Source: DASUCS01 sp041166745
GTDB taxonomy: Bacteria; Actinomycetota; Acidimicrobiia; Acidimicrobiales; JACDCH01
Direction of reading: 5' to 3'
Assembly (NCBI GenBank): GCA_041166745.1
Contig: JBEEGH010000016.1
Coordinates: 44,875-108,874, forward strand
Length of the DNA: 64,000 nucleotides
Positions 15,903 through 23,437 of the stretch are shown piece by piece. The notes below the pieces were generated by a model, which worked only from the letters and a program-made list of their open reading frames with translations, made no database searches and was not told where the DNA came from. Positions within the stretch are counted from its first letter, which is position 1, and each line of letters starts with the position of its first letter. Made by a program: the position numbers and the translations under genes.

Positions 15903-17729
15903 ATGGCCATTGTCGAGGAGACGCTGCCCCGCTGGGACGTCACGCCCTTCTACCCCGGACTCGATTCACGCGAGTTCTCGAACGCGCATGAAGGCTTCGG
16001 CGCTGGTGTCGCGAGGCTCACCGCGCTGTACGACGAGCACGACGTGCGCGACGGCGATCCCGTCGACCTCGACAAGGACGCCATCGCCGCGTTCGAAGCG
16101 GTCATCTCCGAGACGAACGACCTGCAAGACCACCTTCGGCTCGTCAACGCCTACCTCTACAGCTTCATCGCCACCGACGCCCGCGACGACCACGCCGCCG
16201 CGCTCTACTCCCAACTGCAAGCGCAAGCGGCGCCATTGCGCACGTTGTCGAGCCGGATGGCCTCGTGGGTGGCGCGGCTCGGCGCCGATCGACTGATCGA
16301 GGTCAGCCAGGTCGCCGCTGATCACGCGTGGCCGTTGCGCAAGGCCGAGTTCGCGGCCACGCATCAGATGACCGAGGACGAAGAAGGTTTGGCCGCGGAG
16401 CTCAACCTCACCGGCGGATCGGCGTGGAACAAGCTGCACGGCGACGTCTCCTCCCGGCTCACCGCGAACGTCAACGGCGACGATCTCGCGATCACGCTCG
16501 TGCGCAACCTCGCCCTCGACGTCGATCCGGCGGTCCGCAAGGCCGCCTACGACGCGGAGCTCCTTGCGTGGGAATCCGCGTCAGTCCCGCTCGCGGCGGC
16601 GATGAACGGCGTCAAGGGCGAGGCCAACGTGCTCAACCGGCGTCGAAGGTGGGAGGACTCGCTCGCGCCCGCGCTCTTCTACAACGCGGTCGACCGGACG
16701 ACGCTCGACGCGATGCAGGCGGCGTGCGTGGCGTCGTTCCCCGACTTTCGTCGCTACCTGCGCACCAAGGCGGCGCTGCTCGGCCACGGCGACGCCGGCC
16801 TTCCGTGGTGGGACCTGTTCGCGCCAGTCGGCGACCCGACGGCCAACGAGTGCTCATGGGACGAGGCGGTCGACCACGTCCGCACCGCGTTCGCGTCGTA
16901 CTCCCCTTCGCTCGCCGCGCTCGCGGAGCGGGCGTTCGCCGAACGATGGGTCGACGCAGAGGCGCACGATGGCAAGCGGGGCGGCGCGTTCTGCATGCCG
17001 GTGCGGGGTGACGAGAGTCGAGTGCTGTTGAACTGGTCAGGCTCGTTCGACGGCGTGTCGACGCTCGCCCACGAGCTCGGTCACGCCTACCACAACACCA
17101 ATCTCGCCGACCGAACGCCGATGCAGCGGCAGACGCCGATGGCCCTGGCCGAGACCGCGAGCATCTTCTGCGAGACGATCCTGGTGCAGTCGGGCTTGGC
17201 CGCCGCCGAAGGAGACCTCGCGCGGCAGCTCGTACTGCTCGACACCGATCTCACGGGCGCCGCGCAGATCGTCGTCGACATCCACTCGCGCTTCCTGTTC
17301 GAGAAGGCGGTGTTCGAGCACCGTGTCGATCGCTCGTTGTCGGTGCAAGAGCTGAACGACCACATGACCGAGGCCCAGCTGGCCACCTACGGCGATGGGC
17401 TCGACCCGAACGCACTCCATCCCTACATGTGGGCAGTCAAGCCGCACTACTACGGCACCGCGTATTACAACTGGCCATACACGTTCGGTCTGCTCTTCGG
17501 CATCGGCCTGTACGCCCGCTTCACCGCCGATCCCGATCGATTCCGCCTCGGCTACGACGATCTGCTGTCCGCCACCGGCCTCGGCGATGCCGCCGAGCTG
17601 GCTGCTCGATTCGGCATCGATGTACGTGATGAAGGGTTCTGGAACGACAGCCTCGACGTCATTCGTGGTCGCATCACGGACTATGAAGCCGTCGCGGCCC
17701 AACTTGGCCCCACCGGCGACTCCCGGTAG
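15903..17729 (+). CDS. M3-family metallopeptidase (oligoendopeptidase F type)
   Basis: A 608-residue cytosolic zinc peptidase. The zinc motif HELGH is at 390-394 in FDGVSTLAHELGHAYHN, and the third ligand Glu is in MALAETASIFCE about 25 residues later. The C-terminal MWAVKPHYYGTAYYNWPYTFG block binds substrate in M3 enzymes. The family cleaves short peptides, usually in peptide recycling. ATG at 15903 is preferred to TTG at 15891. It follows the permease by 12 nt and precedes the tiny bS22-like gene by 13 nt. Confidence 0.9.
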   Translation: MAIVEETLPRWDVTPFYPGLDSREFSNAHEGFGAGVARLTALYDEHDVRDGDPVDLDKDAIAAFEAVISETNDLQDHLRLVNAYLYSFIATDARDDHAAALYSQLQAQAAPLRTLSSRMASWVARLGADRLIEVSQVAADHAWPLRKAEFAATHQMTEDEEGLAAELNLTGGSAWNKLHGDVSSRLTANVNGDDLAITLVRNLALDVDPAVRKAAYDAELLAWESASVPLAAAMNGVKGEANVLNRRRRWEDSLAPALFYNAVDRTTLDAMQAACVASFPDFRRYLRTKAALLGHGDAGLPWWDLFAPVGDPTANECSWDEAVDHVRTAFASYSPSLAALAERAFAERWVDAEAHDGKRGGAFCMPVRGDESRVLLNWSGSFDGVSTLAHELGHAYHNTNLADRTPMQRQTPMALAETASIFCETILVQSGLAAAEGDLARQLVLLDTDLTGAAQIVVDIHSRFLFEKAVFEHRVDRSLSVQELNDHMTEAQLATYGDGLDPNALHPYMWAVKPHYYGTAYYNWPYTFGLLFGIGLYARFTADPDRFRLGYDDLLSATGLGDAAELAARFGIDVRDEGFWNDSLDVIRGRITDYEAVAAQLGPTGDSR

Positions 17730-17742
17730 CGTCTCCCCCCTC

Positions 17743-17841
17743 ATGGGTTCGCTGATCAAGAAACGGCGCAAGCGGATGCGCAAGAAGAAGCACAAGAAGA
17801 TGCTGAAGCGCACGCGCTGGCAGCGTCGCGCCGGCAAGTAA
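17743..17841 (+). CDS. bS22-like (AURKAIP1/COX24 domain) small ribosomal protein
   Basis: A 32-residue, extremely basic peptide starting MGSLIKKRRKRMRKKKHKKM and ending RAGK. It matches the AURKAIP1/COX24-type family identified as bS22 in mycobacterial 30S subunits, where it binds the decoding-centre side of 16S rRNA. The IKKRRKRM and KKKHKK blocks are the family signature. It is often missed in annotation because of its size. Its stop abuts the ispE stop on the other strand. Confidence 0.85.
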   Translation: MGSLIKKRRKRMRKKKHKKMLKRTRWQRRAGK

Positions 17842-18546
17842 TCAGCGCACTTCTGTCGTTCTGACGACGATTCGGTCGTCTCCCGGAAAATCGCCCTCGA
17901 CGAACCACGTCGATCCGCTTCCTGCCAGCCGAGGCTGCTGTCCCGTGGCGGCGCCCAAGCCGTCTCGCCATGCGGCCAGCCGAGGCTCGACCACCAGGGC
18001 GGCCGGCTCGAGATCGTTCCCGCGGGTTCCTGCGGGGCCACCGAGCTCGTCCCATGCTCGATACACGTCGGCGGTCGAGCACCCGAACGGCGGGATGACC
18101 AGCGTGAACGTGCGGGGCTCGAACGGCAACGGGTCCACCACCTCGCCCGCTCCGGTCACGCGAGCGCGGCCGCCGCGCAGGCAGAAGGGCACGTCGGCCC
18201 CCAGGACTGCGGCCCGCTCCACGTCGGCGAAGCCCGCCCACCGCAACACGGCGGCGGCATCCGCCGAGCCGCCTCCCAGTCCTGCGCCGGGCGGTATGCG
18301 TTTGTCGACGCGCACGTGCGCGCTGCGTCCGACGAGAGCCAGCGCACGCCGCACGAGGTTCGAGTCGTCGGCCGCGACGTCCGCACGACTGATCTCGAGC
18401 CCATCGCCGTCGCTGAACGTGAGCGTGTCGGCGAGGTCGATCGTGACCATCTCGGCGTCGAGCAGGTGGTACCCGTCGTCGCGCACGCCGGTGATGTGCA
18501 GCGCCACGGTGAGCTTGGCCGGCGCGACGACGACCGCGTTCGTCAT
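17842..18546 (-). CDS. ispE: 4-diphosphocytidyl-2-C-methyl-D-erythritol kinase, short form
   Basis: A GHMP kinase of the MEP isoprenoid pathway that phosphorylates CDP-ME at the 2-OH. The opening VVVAPAKLTVALHITGVRDDGYHLLDAEM carries the substrate Lys11 and YH motif. The ATP loop is PPGAGLGGGSADAAA (85-99). The C-terminal GSGSTWFV corresponds to motif 3. At 234 residues it is clearly shorter than the usual 280-310, with the loss mostly in the C-terminal half. ATG overlaps the upstream CoA-transferase stop as ATGA. Together with ksgA it keeps the widespread ksgA-ispE pairing, apart from one inserted gene. Confidence 0.9.
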   Translation of the reverse strand: MTNAVVVAPAKLTVALHITGVRDDGYHLLDAEMVTIDLADTLTFSDGDGLEISRADVAADDSNLVRRALALVGRSAHVRVDKRIPPGAGLGGGSADAAAVLRWAGFADVERAAVLGADVPFCLRGGRARVTGAGEVVDPLPFEPRTFTLVIPPFGCSTADVYRAWDELGGPAGTRGNDLEPAALVVEPRLAAWRDGLGAATGQQPRLAGSGSTWFVEGDFPGDDRIVVRTTEVR

Positions 18547-19655
18547 TCGAGCTCGCCGACGATCTCCGCGCGGTCGGCCCCGAGCGAACGTCCGGCCCAT
18601 CGAAGCTGACCTGGCGTCGCCGACAGGCGGGCCACCAACCCTTGCATCGGGATGCCGTCGACCTCGACGATGGACTCGCGAGCGGCGTAGTGCGGATCGG
18701 CGGCGATGCCTTCCATGTCGAGGATCGGCGCGATCGCCGCGTGCGCCGTCTCGAACGCAGCGAGAACATCCGATTGGGTACGAGCACCGACCCAGCGCGT
18801 CATCAGCTCGTCGATCTCGTCGCGATGGGCGATGCGGCCTTCGAAGGAGGTGAAGCGGGGATCGTCTCCCACACCGATGAGCGCCATCACGCGTTGTGCG
18901 ACCGTTTCGGCCGACGTGCTCACCGCCACCCAGTTGCCGTCCGCGCACTGGTAGGTGCCGCGAGGCACCGAGTACGCGATGCCCGATCCGAGACGAGGCT
19001 GCTGGTAACCGAGCACGCGGTACGCCGACATCAGCGGCCCCATGATCTGGAACAGCGACTCGAGCAGGTTGACGTCGACGACCTGGCCGACGCCACTGTG
19101 CACCGCGACCATCGTGGCAAACGCGGCGGCCAGCGCGGTCACCTCGTCGGTGAGCGCGATCGGTGGCAGGAGCGGCGGCCCGTCGGGCTCCCCGTTGAGC
19201 GCGGCGAAGCCGGACATCGCCTCGGCGAGGGTGGCGAACCCGGGACGATGCGCGTAGGGACCGTCCTGGCCGAAGCCGGTGATCCTCGTGATCACCAGCT
19301 TCGGGTTGGCGGCGAGCAGGGCGTCCGGGGCGAGACCGAGCCGTTCGAGCGTTCCGGGCCGGAAGTTCTCGACGAGAACATCCGCACCCGCACACAACCG
19401 GTGCATGACCGCGAGGTCGTCGGCGTCCTTGAAATCGAGCGCGATCGTTCGCTTGTTGCGGTTCAGCAGCTTGAAGAACAGCGAATCGCCGTCGGGGTGC
19501 AAGAACCCCATCGTGCGGGCCGTGTCGCCGCCGTCGGGCCGCTCGACCTTGACGACGTCCGCGCCGAAGTCCGCGAGGTAGCGGGCGCAGTTCGGTCCGG
19601 CGACGACGGTGCTCGCGTCGATCACGCGCAAGTCTGCGAGAGGGGCGGCGGTCAC
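18543..19655 (-). CDS. CaiB/BaiF (class III) CoA-transferase family protein
   Basis: A 370-residue family III CoA-transferase: LADLRVIDASTVVAGPNCARYLADFGADVVKVE at the N-terminus, NRNKRTIALDF, and VLVENFRPGTLERLGL. In biochemically studied relatives an Asp following 'GPY..R.(A/G)(Y/H)' attacks the CoA thioester. Here the equivalent stretch is RPGFATLAEAMSG, with Ala141 at the expected place, so either another residue serves or the enzyme belongs to a different-acting subfamily. GTG at 19655 overlaps the ksgA stop (GTGA), and its own stop overlaps the ispE start (ATGA). It is an insertion into a conserved operon and its link to isoprenoids or rRNA is unknown. Confidence 0.88.
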   Translation of the reverse strand: MTAAPLADLRVIDASTVVAGPNCARYLADFGADVVKVERPDGGDTARTMGFLHPDGDSLFFKLLNRNKRTIALDFKDADDLAVMHRLCAGADVLVENFRPGTLERLGLAPDALLAANPKLVITRITGFGQDGPYAHRPGFATLAEAMSGFAALNGEPDGPPLLPPIALTDEVTALAAAFATMVAVHSGVGQVVDVNLLESLFQIMGPLMSAYRVLGYQQPRLGSGIAYSVPRGTYQCADGNWVAVSTSAETVAQRVMALIGVGDDPRFTSFEGRIAHRDEIDELMTRWVGARTQSDVLAAFETAHAAIAPILDMEGIAADPHYAARESIVEVDGIPMQGLVARLSATPGQLRWAGRSLGADRAEIVGELE

Positions 19656-20461
19656 TGCGCCAGCCTGCCCCAATCCTCCACCGACAGCTCCTCGGCGCGG
19701 GCCTCCGAGGAGATGCCTGCACGCTCGAAGGCCGCCGCGTCGACGAGCCCTGACAATGAGCCGCGCAGCATCTTGCGCCGCTGACCGAAGCCCGCGCGCA
19801 CGAGGGCGAACAGCGCGTCGGGGTCGGCGGCCGTTGCGGGCTCGGGTCGTCGCTCGATGCGCACGAGCGCGGACTCGACTTTGGGCTTGGGCCAGAAGAC
19901 CGTCGGCCCGACGCGTCCCACCACTGTCGCCTCCGCCCAGTACGCCACCTTCACCGACGGAATGCCGTACGCCTTCGTGCCCGGCGACGCGGCCAGCCGC
20001 TCGCCGACCTCGCGCTGCACCATCACCAGCATCCGGTCGATGGACGGCACCCGATCGAGCAGATCGAGCACCAACGGCGTGGCGACGTTGTACGGCAGGT
20101 TGGCCACGAGCTGCCAACGGTTCCGGCCCGCGAGCAGCGCCGACCAATCGAGCTGGAGGGCGTCACCCTGCACCACCGTCGGTGCGGGCTCCGCTCCGAT
20201 GAGCACCTCGGCCAGCACCGGTAAGAGGTGGCGGTCGAGCTCCACGGCGGTCACGTCGGCGCCGGCCTCGACCAAAGCCAGGGTCAGCGATCCCAGCCCG
20301 GCGCCCACCTCGACCACGTGATCACCCGGTTCCACGCCGGCCAGGCGCACGACCCGCCGAACGGTGTTGGGGTCGACGACGAAATTCTGGCCGAGGGCCC
20401 GGCTGGGATGCACGCCGTGGCGGTCGAGCAGCTCCTGGGCATGGCGCCGGGTGATCGTCAC
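19652..20461 (-). CDS. rsmA: 16S rRNA (adenine1518-N6/adenine1519-N6)-dimethyltransferase
   Basis: KsgA/RsmA dimethylates two adenosines in the 3' helix 45 of 16S rRNA late in 30S assembly, using SAM. Seen here: ALGQNFVVDPN near the N-terminus, SAM motif VVEVGAGLGSLT (49-60), VTAVELDRHL, and the catalytic NLPYN (121-125). The C-terminal domain has FWPKPKVESALVR and GQRRKMLRGSL. Its 269 residues are normal. It starts with GTG. It begins a run of three genes joined by 4-bp overlaps (ksgA, CoA-transferase, ispE). Confidence 0.96.
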   Translation of the reverse strand: MTITRRHAQELLDRHGVHPSRALGQNFVVDPNTVRRVVRLAGVEPGDHVVEVGAGLGSLTLALVEAGADVTAVELDRHLLPVLAEVLIGAEPAPTVVQGDALQLDWSALLAGRNRWQLVANLPYNVATPLVLDLLDRVPSIDRMLVMVQREVGERLAASPGTKAYGIPSVKVAYWAEATVVGRVGPTVFWPKPKVESALVRIERRPEPATAADPDALFALVRAGFGQRRKMLRGSLSGLVDAAAFERAGISSEARAEELSVEDWGRLAQ

Positions 20462-20476
20462 CCGGTCAGTTCACTA

Positions 20477-21121
20477 CTACCAGCTGATCTCGACCTGAAC
20501 GACGCCCTGCGAGGGGTCGGCCAACTGGGAGAACGTGGCTTGATCGAGGTCGATGATCCGGCCCGCTTGATAGGGGCCGCGGTCGGTCACGACGCAGGTG
20601 GTGGTCGCGCCGTTCTCGAGACTTCTGATCGTGACGACGGTGCCCTTCGGAAGCGTCTTGTGGGCGCACTCACCCGGTCGGTAGCTGTACCAGGACGCGC
20701 CCCCTTGCTCGACATTCGGCGGGGTGGTGGTCGTCGGCGCCGCGGTCGTCGTCGGAGCGGGCTTCGGCTTCGGCGCGGCGGTAGCCGGCGTGGTTTCGGA
20801 CGGCGCGGCGACGGTGTCAGTGACAACGGTCGTCGTCTCGGCGAGCGTGGTCGCCGGCGCCGTCGACGTGGTCTCTGGAGCGCGCGCGGCCTCAACCTTG
20901 ACGGACGCCGCCCTGGCCTCGGTTTTCGGAATGTTGTCGATCAGGAGGAGGGGCAACGCCAGCACCGTCAACCAGACAGCGAACACCAGGCGATGTCGCG
21001 GAACGACATACAGTTGCCGCACCTCAGCTTCGTTGGCCTCCAGAGCTCCGTCCTTTTCCCTCTGGTGGTCTGCGGGCGTCTGTGCGCCGGGCACGTTACG
21101 AGGGTCGTAACACGAACGCAA
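20477..21121 (-). CDS. RlpA-like double-psi beta-barrel protein in the rpfB position
   Basis: The translation has a cytoplasmic N-terminus, one membrane helix (HRLVFAVWLTVLALPLLLI), a long Thr/Pro/Ala-rich spacer and a C-terminal RlpA-type barrel: GGASWYSYRPGECAHKTLPKGTVV, TTCVVTDRGPY and IIDLDQATFSQLA, including the catalytic-type Asp of the DRGPY loop. Proteins of this class bind or cleave peptidoglycan glycans. In many actinobacteria the resuscitation factor gene rpfB lies exactly here, between tatD and ksgA, so this is probably its functional counterpart without DUF348, G5 or lysozyme-like domains. The start is uncertain: TTG at 21121, GTG at 21094 or GTG at 21022. Confidence 0.8.
   Translation of the reverse strand: MRSCYDPRNVPGAQTPADHQREKDGALEANEAEVRQLYVVPRHRLVFAVWLTVLALPLLLIDNIPKTEARAASVKVEAARAPETTSTAPATTLAETTTVVTDTVAAPSETTPATAAPKPKPAPTTTAAPTTTTPPNVEQGGASWYSYRPGECAHKTLPKGTVVTIRSLENGATTTCVVTDRGPYQAGRIIDLDQATFSQLADPSQGVVQVEISW
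21095..21111. promoter_or_regulatory. Palindrome upstream of the RlpA-like gene
   Basis: GTTACGA-GGG-TCGTAAC is a perfect 7-bp inverted repeat at the 5' end of the gene. If translation starts at the later GTG (21022), it lies in the leader and could be an operator or start of an mRNA hairpin. No regulator is assigned. Confidence 0.4.
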
Positions 21122-21150
21122 ACGAACGGGCTAGTCCCTTCCCGGAGGGT

Positions 21151-21897
21151 TCAGAGGCCAAACAGCAATTCCGCGTTTGCCCAGGTCACGGCCGCAATTT
21201 CTTCGGTCGGCACCCCTTTGGCCTCGGCGACCGCCGCCCCGACGAGCGTCACGAAGGCCGGCCGATTCGGCGTTCCGCGGTGGGGCACGGGGGTCAGAAA
21301 AGGGGCGTCGGTCTCGACCAGCAGCCGGTCGAGCGGGCACATCGCCGCGGCGGCGCGTACGTCCTGCGCGTTCGGGAACGTCACGATGCCGGAGAACGAG
21401 AGGTAGGCACCGAGTGCGAGGGCGCGGGTCGCTTCGTCGACGCCACCGGTGAAGCAGTGGAACACGGTGCGCGGCGGGACACCACTCTCGGCGAGCACCG
21501 CGAACGTGTCGTCCCACGCCTCGCGCGTGTGGATCACGAGCGCGAGATCGCGTGCGTGTGCGAACGCGATCTGCCGCGCGAACACGTCGATCTGCACGTC
21601 CCGCGGCGAGTGGTTGTAGTGGTAGTCGAGCCCGCACTCCCCCACGCCAACCACTTCGGGTGCGTCGAGCAGGGCTTCGAGCCCGTCCATCCCGCCTTTG
21701 GCGTCGTGCGGATGGACGCCGGCCGTTGCCCACACACCATCGAGCGCGCGGGCCAGCCCGATCGCCGCGCGCGACTCCTCGACGGTCGTTCCGATCGTGA
21801 CCATCCGGGTCACGCCCGCCTCACGGGCCTCAGCGACGACGGCGGCCGCTTCTGCGGGGTCGTCGGGCAGATGGCAGTGGTCGTCCGTCCAGAGCAC
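21151..21897 (-). CDS. tatD: TatD-family metal-dependent DNase/deacylase
   Basis: A 248-residue TIM-barrel hydrolase with the usual metal ligands: HCH (His7, His9) near the start, Glu in GVGECGLDYHY, His in LVIHTREA, His in VFHCFTGG, and Asp in VETDAPFL. The family is linked to 3'-5' exonuclease repair and D-aminoacyl-tRNA deacylase-like roles. GTG at 21897 begins 4 nt after the metG stop and puts the HxH motif at the normal distance from the start. It sits between metG and the RlpA-like gene, the conserved actinobacterial position. Confidence 0.92.
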   Translation of the reverse strand: MLWTDDHCHLPDDPAEAAAVVAEAREAGVTRMVTIGTTVEESRAAIGLARALDGVWATAGVHPHDAKGGMDGLEALLDAPEVVGVGECGLDYHYNHSPRDVQIDVFARQIAFAHARDLALVIHTREAWDDTFAVLAESGVPPRTVFHCFTGGVDEATRALALGAYLSFSGIVTFPNAQDVRAAAAMCPLDRLLVETDAPFLTPVPHRGTPNRPAFVTLVGAAVAEAKGVPTEEIAAVTWANAELLFGL

Positions 21898-21901
21898 CAG
21901 G

Positions 21902-23428
21902 TCAGGCTCGTATTCGGGGAAAGAGGGGCTCGCCCTTCTCGACCGGTAGACGGCCGGGATACTGGCCCCATGCCGCCGCGGCCGGAAGCCGCTGATCCTG
22001 TGGGACACCCTCGAGGCCGATGCGGCGCCAGATCTCCGCGCTGGCGTCGGGCGTGGCCGGCGAGGCCAGGATCGCCACGATCCGCAACGCTTCGAGTGCG
22101 TCGCCGAGCACCCCGTCGACGTCCGGGCCGGGATCGGCCTTCCACGGCTCGGTTGCTTCGAGCAGGGCGTTCGTCTCGCGGATGAGACGCCAGGTGGCGT
22201 CGAGCGCCACTGACGGCTGCACGCGATCCCACGCCTCGGCGGTCGCGGCGTAGGCCTCCTCGGCGACCGAGCGCAACGGACTGTCGGCGCGCGGCGCCGG
22301 ACCGACACCACCGCATTTCTTGTCGACGACGGTCGCGACGCGCGACAACAAGTTGCCGAGGTTGTTGGCCAAGTCGCTGTTGTAGCGGTCGACGATGCGC
22401 TCGTAGCTGAAGTCGCCGTCGGGACCGAACGGGGTGTCGCGCAGGAAGTGGTACCGGAACGCGTCGACCCCGAAGTCTTCGACCAGGCGGGCCGGGGCGA
22501 TGTCGGTGAGCTTCGCGGGGCCGTGCACCGTCTTGCTCAGCTTCTCGCCGCCGAGGAGCAGCCAGCCGTGGACATGGACCCGGTGGGGCGGATCGATCCC
22601 TGCGGCCATCAACATCGCCGGCCAGTACACGCAGTGGAAGCGGATGATCTCCTTGCCGATCAGGTGGTGCACCGCCGGCCACCAGGTCGTGAAGCGCTCG
22701 TCGTCCGTGCCGTACCCGATCGCGGTTGCGTAGTTGATGAGCGCGTCGTACCAGACGTAGAAGACGTGACCCTCGGCCCAGGGCACCGGCACACCCCAGT
22801 TGAGTGACGTCCGGGTGATCGAGACGTCGTCGAGTCCCTGGCGGATGAAGCCCAGCACCTCGTTGCGCTTGCCCTCGGGCGTGATCGCCTCGGGATTCGA
22901 CTCGATCCAGTCGAGCAGCCGCTGCTGGTAGCGGCTCAGCCGGAAGAAGTAGTTCTCCTCCTTGAGGTAGGTGACCGGCTTGCCGGTGTGGATCGGGCAG
23001 TAGATGCCGTCGATCAGCTCGGCCTCCGTGTAGTACGCCTCGCACGAGACGCAGTACGGGCCTTCGTAGGTGTCGAGTTCGATGTCGCCGTTCTCTTTGA
23101 TCTTCGTGAGCAGCGCCTGGACCGCGGCGTGATGGCGAGGCTCGGTCGTGCGGATGAAGTCGTCGTACGAGATGCCGAGGCTGTCCCACGTCTCCCGAAA
23201 GCGGGCGGCGTTGCGGTCGGCCTGCTCTTGCGGTGAGATTCCGGCTTCGTCGGCCGATTGGGCGACCTTCAGGCCGTGCTCGTCGGTGCCGGTGAGGAAG
23301 TAGGTGTCGTCACCAAGCAGACGATGCCAGCGCGCGACGGAATCGGCGATGACCGTCGTATAGGCGTGACCGATGTGGGGGGCATCGTTGACGTAGTAGA
23401 TCGGCGTGGTGACGAAGAAGCGGCTGAT
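21902..23428 (-). CDS. metG: Methionyl-tRNA synthetase, apparent ATC start
   Basis: Class I synthetase charging tRNA-Met. The translation from 23428 begins ISRFFVTTPIYYVNDAPHIGHAYTT, with the HIGH signature at 18-21. It continues with a Cys-rich zinc knob (YCVSCEAYY..YCPIH), WYDALINY, KLSKT (296-300, the KMSKS loop) and the anticodon domain (NNLGNLLSRV). About 508 residues, a normal short bacterial form. No ATG, GTG or TTG exists in frame between the rmuC stop TAG (23438-23440, same frame) and the HIGH motif; the first is GTG at 22858. The only near-start codon at the expected position is ATC at 23428. A sequencing error in one base is possible. Confidence 0.9.
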   Translation of the reverse strand: MSRFFVTTPIYYVNDAPHIGHAYTTVIADSVARWHRLLGDDTYFLTGTDEHGLKVAQSADEAGISPQEQADRNAARFRETWDSLGISYDDFIRTTEPRHHAAVQALLTKIKENGDIELDTYEGPYCVSCEAYYTEAELIDGIYCPIHTGKPVTYLKEENYFFRLSRYQQRLLDWIESNPEAITPEGKRNEVLGFIRQGLDDVSITRTSLNWGVPVPWAEGHVFYVWYDALINYATAIGYGTDDERFTTWWPAVHHLIGKEIIRFHCVYWPAMLMAAGIDPPHRVHVHGWLLLGGEKLSKTVHGPAKLTDIAPARLVEDFGVDAFRYHFLRDTPFGPDGDFSYERIVDRYNSDLANNLGNLLSRVATVVDKKCGGVGPAPRADSPLRSVAEEAYAATAEAWDRVQPSVALDATWRLIRETNALLEATEPWKADPGPDVDGVLGDALEALRIVAILASPATPDASAEIWRRIGLEGVPQDQRLPAAAAWGQYPGRLPVEKGEPLFPRIRA

Positions 23429-23437
23429 CCGCCCAGG

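Noticed and set aside
13365..15991. Several long antisense and alternate-frame ORFs over the FtsX permease
   Set aside because: They are Arg/Gly/Pro-rich products of GC-rich third positions without any recognisable motif.
18543..20147. A 534-residue CoA-transferase with an Arg-rich N-terminal extension
   Set aside because: The extension is ksgA read in another frame; GTG 19655 with a GTGA overlap gives the family N-terminus.
21095..21150. A c-di-AMP (ydaO-type) riboswitch before the RlpA-like gene
   Set aside because: Only about 30-130 nt are available before possible starts and no ydaO core is visible; just one small palindrome.
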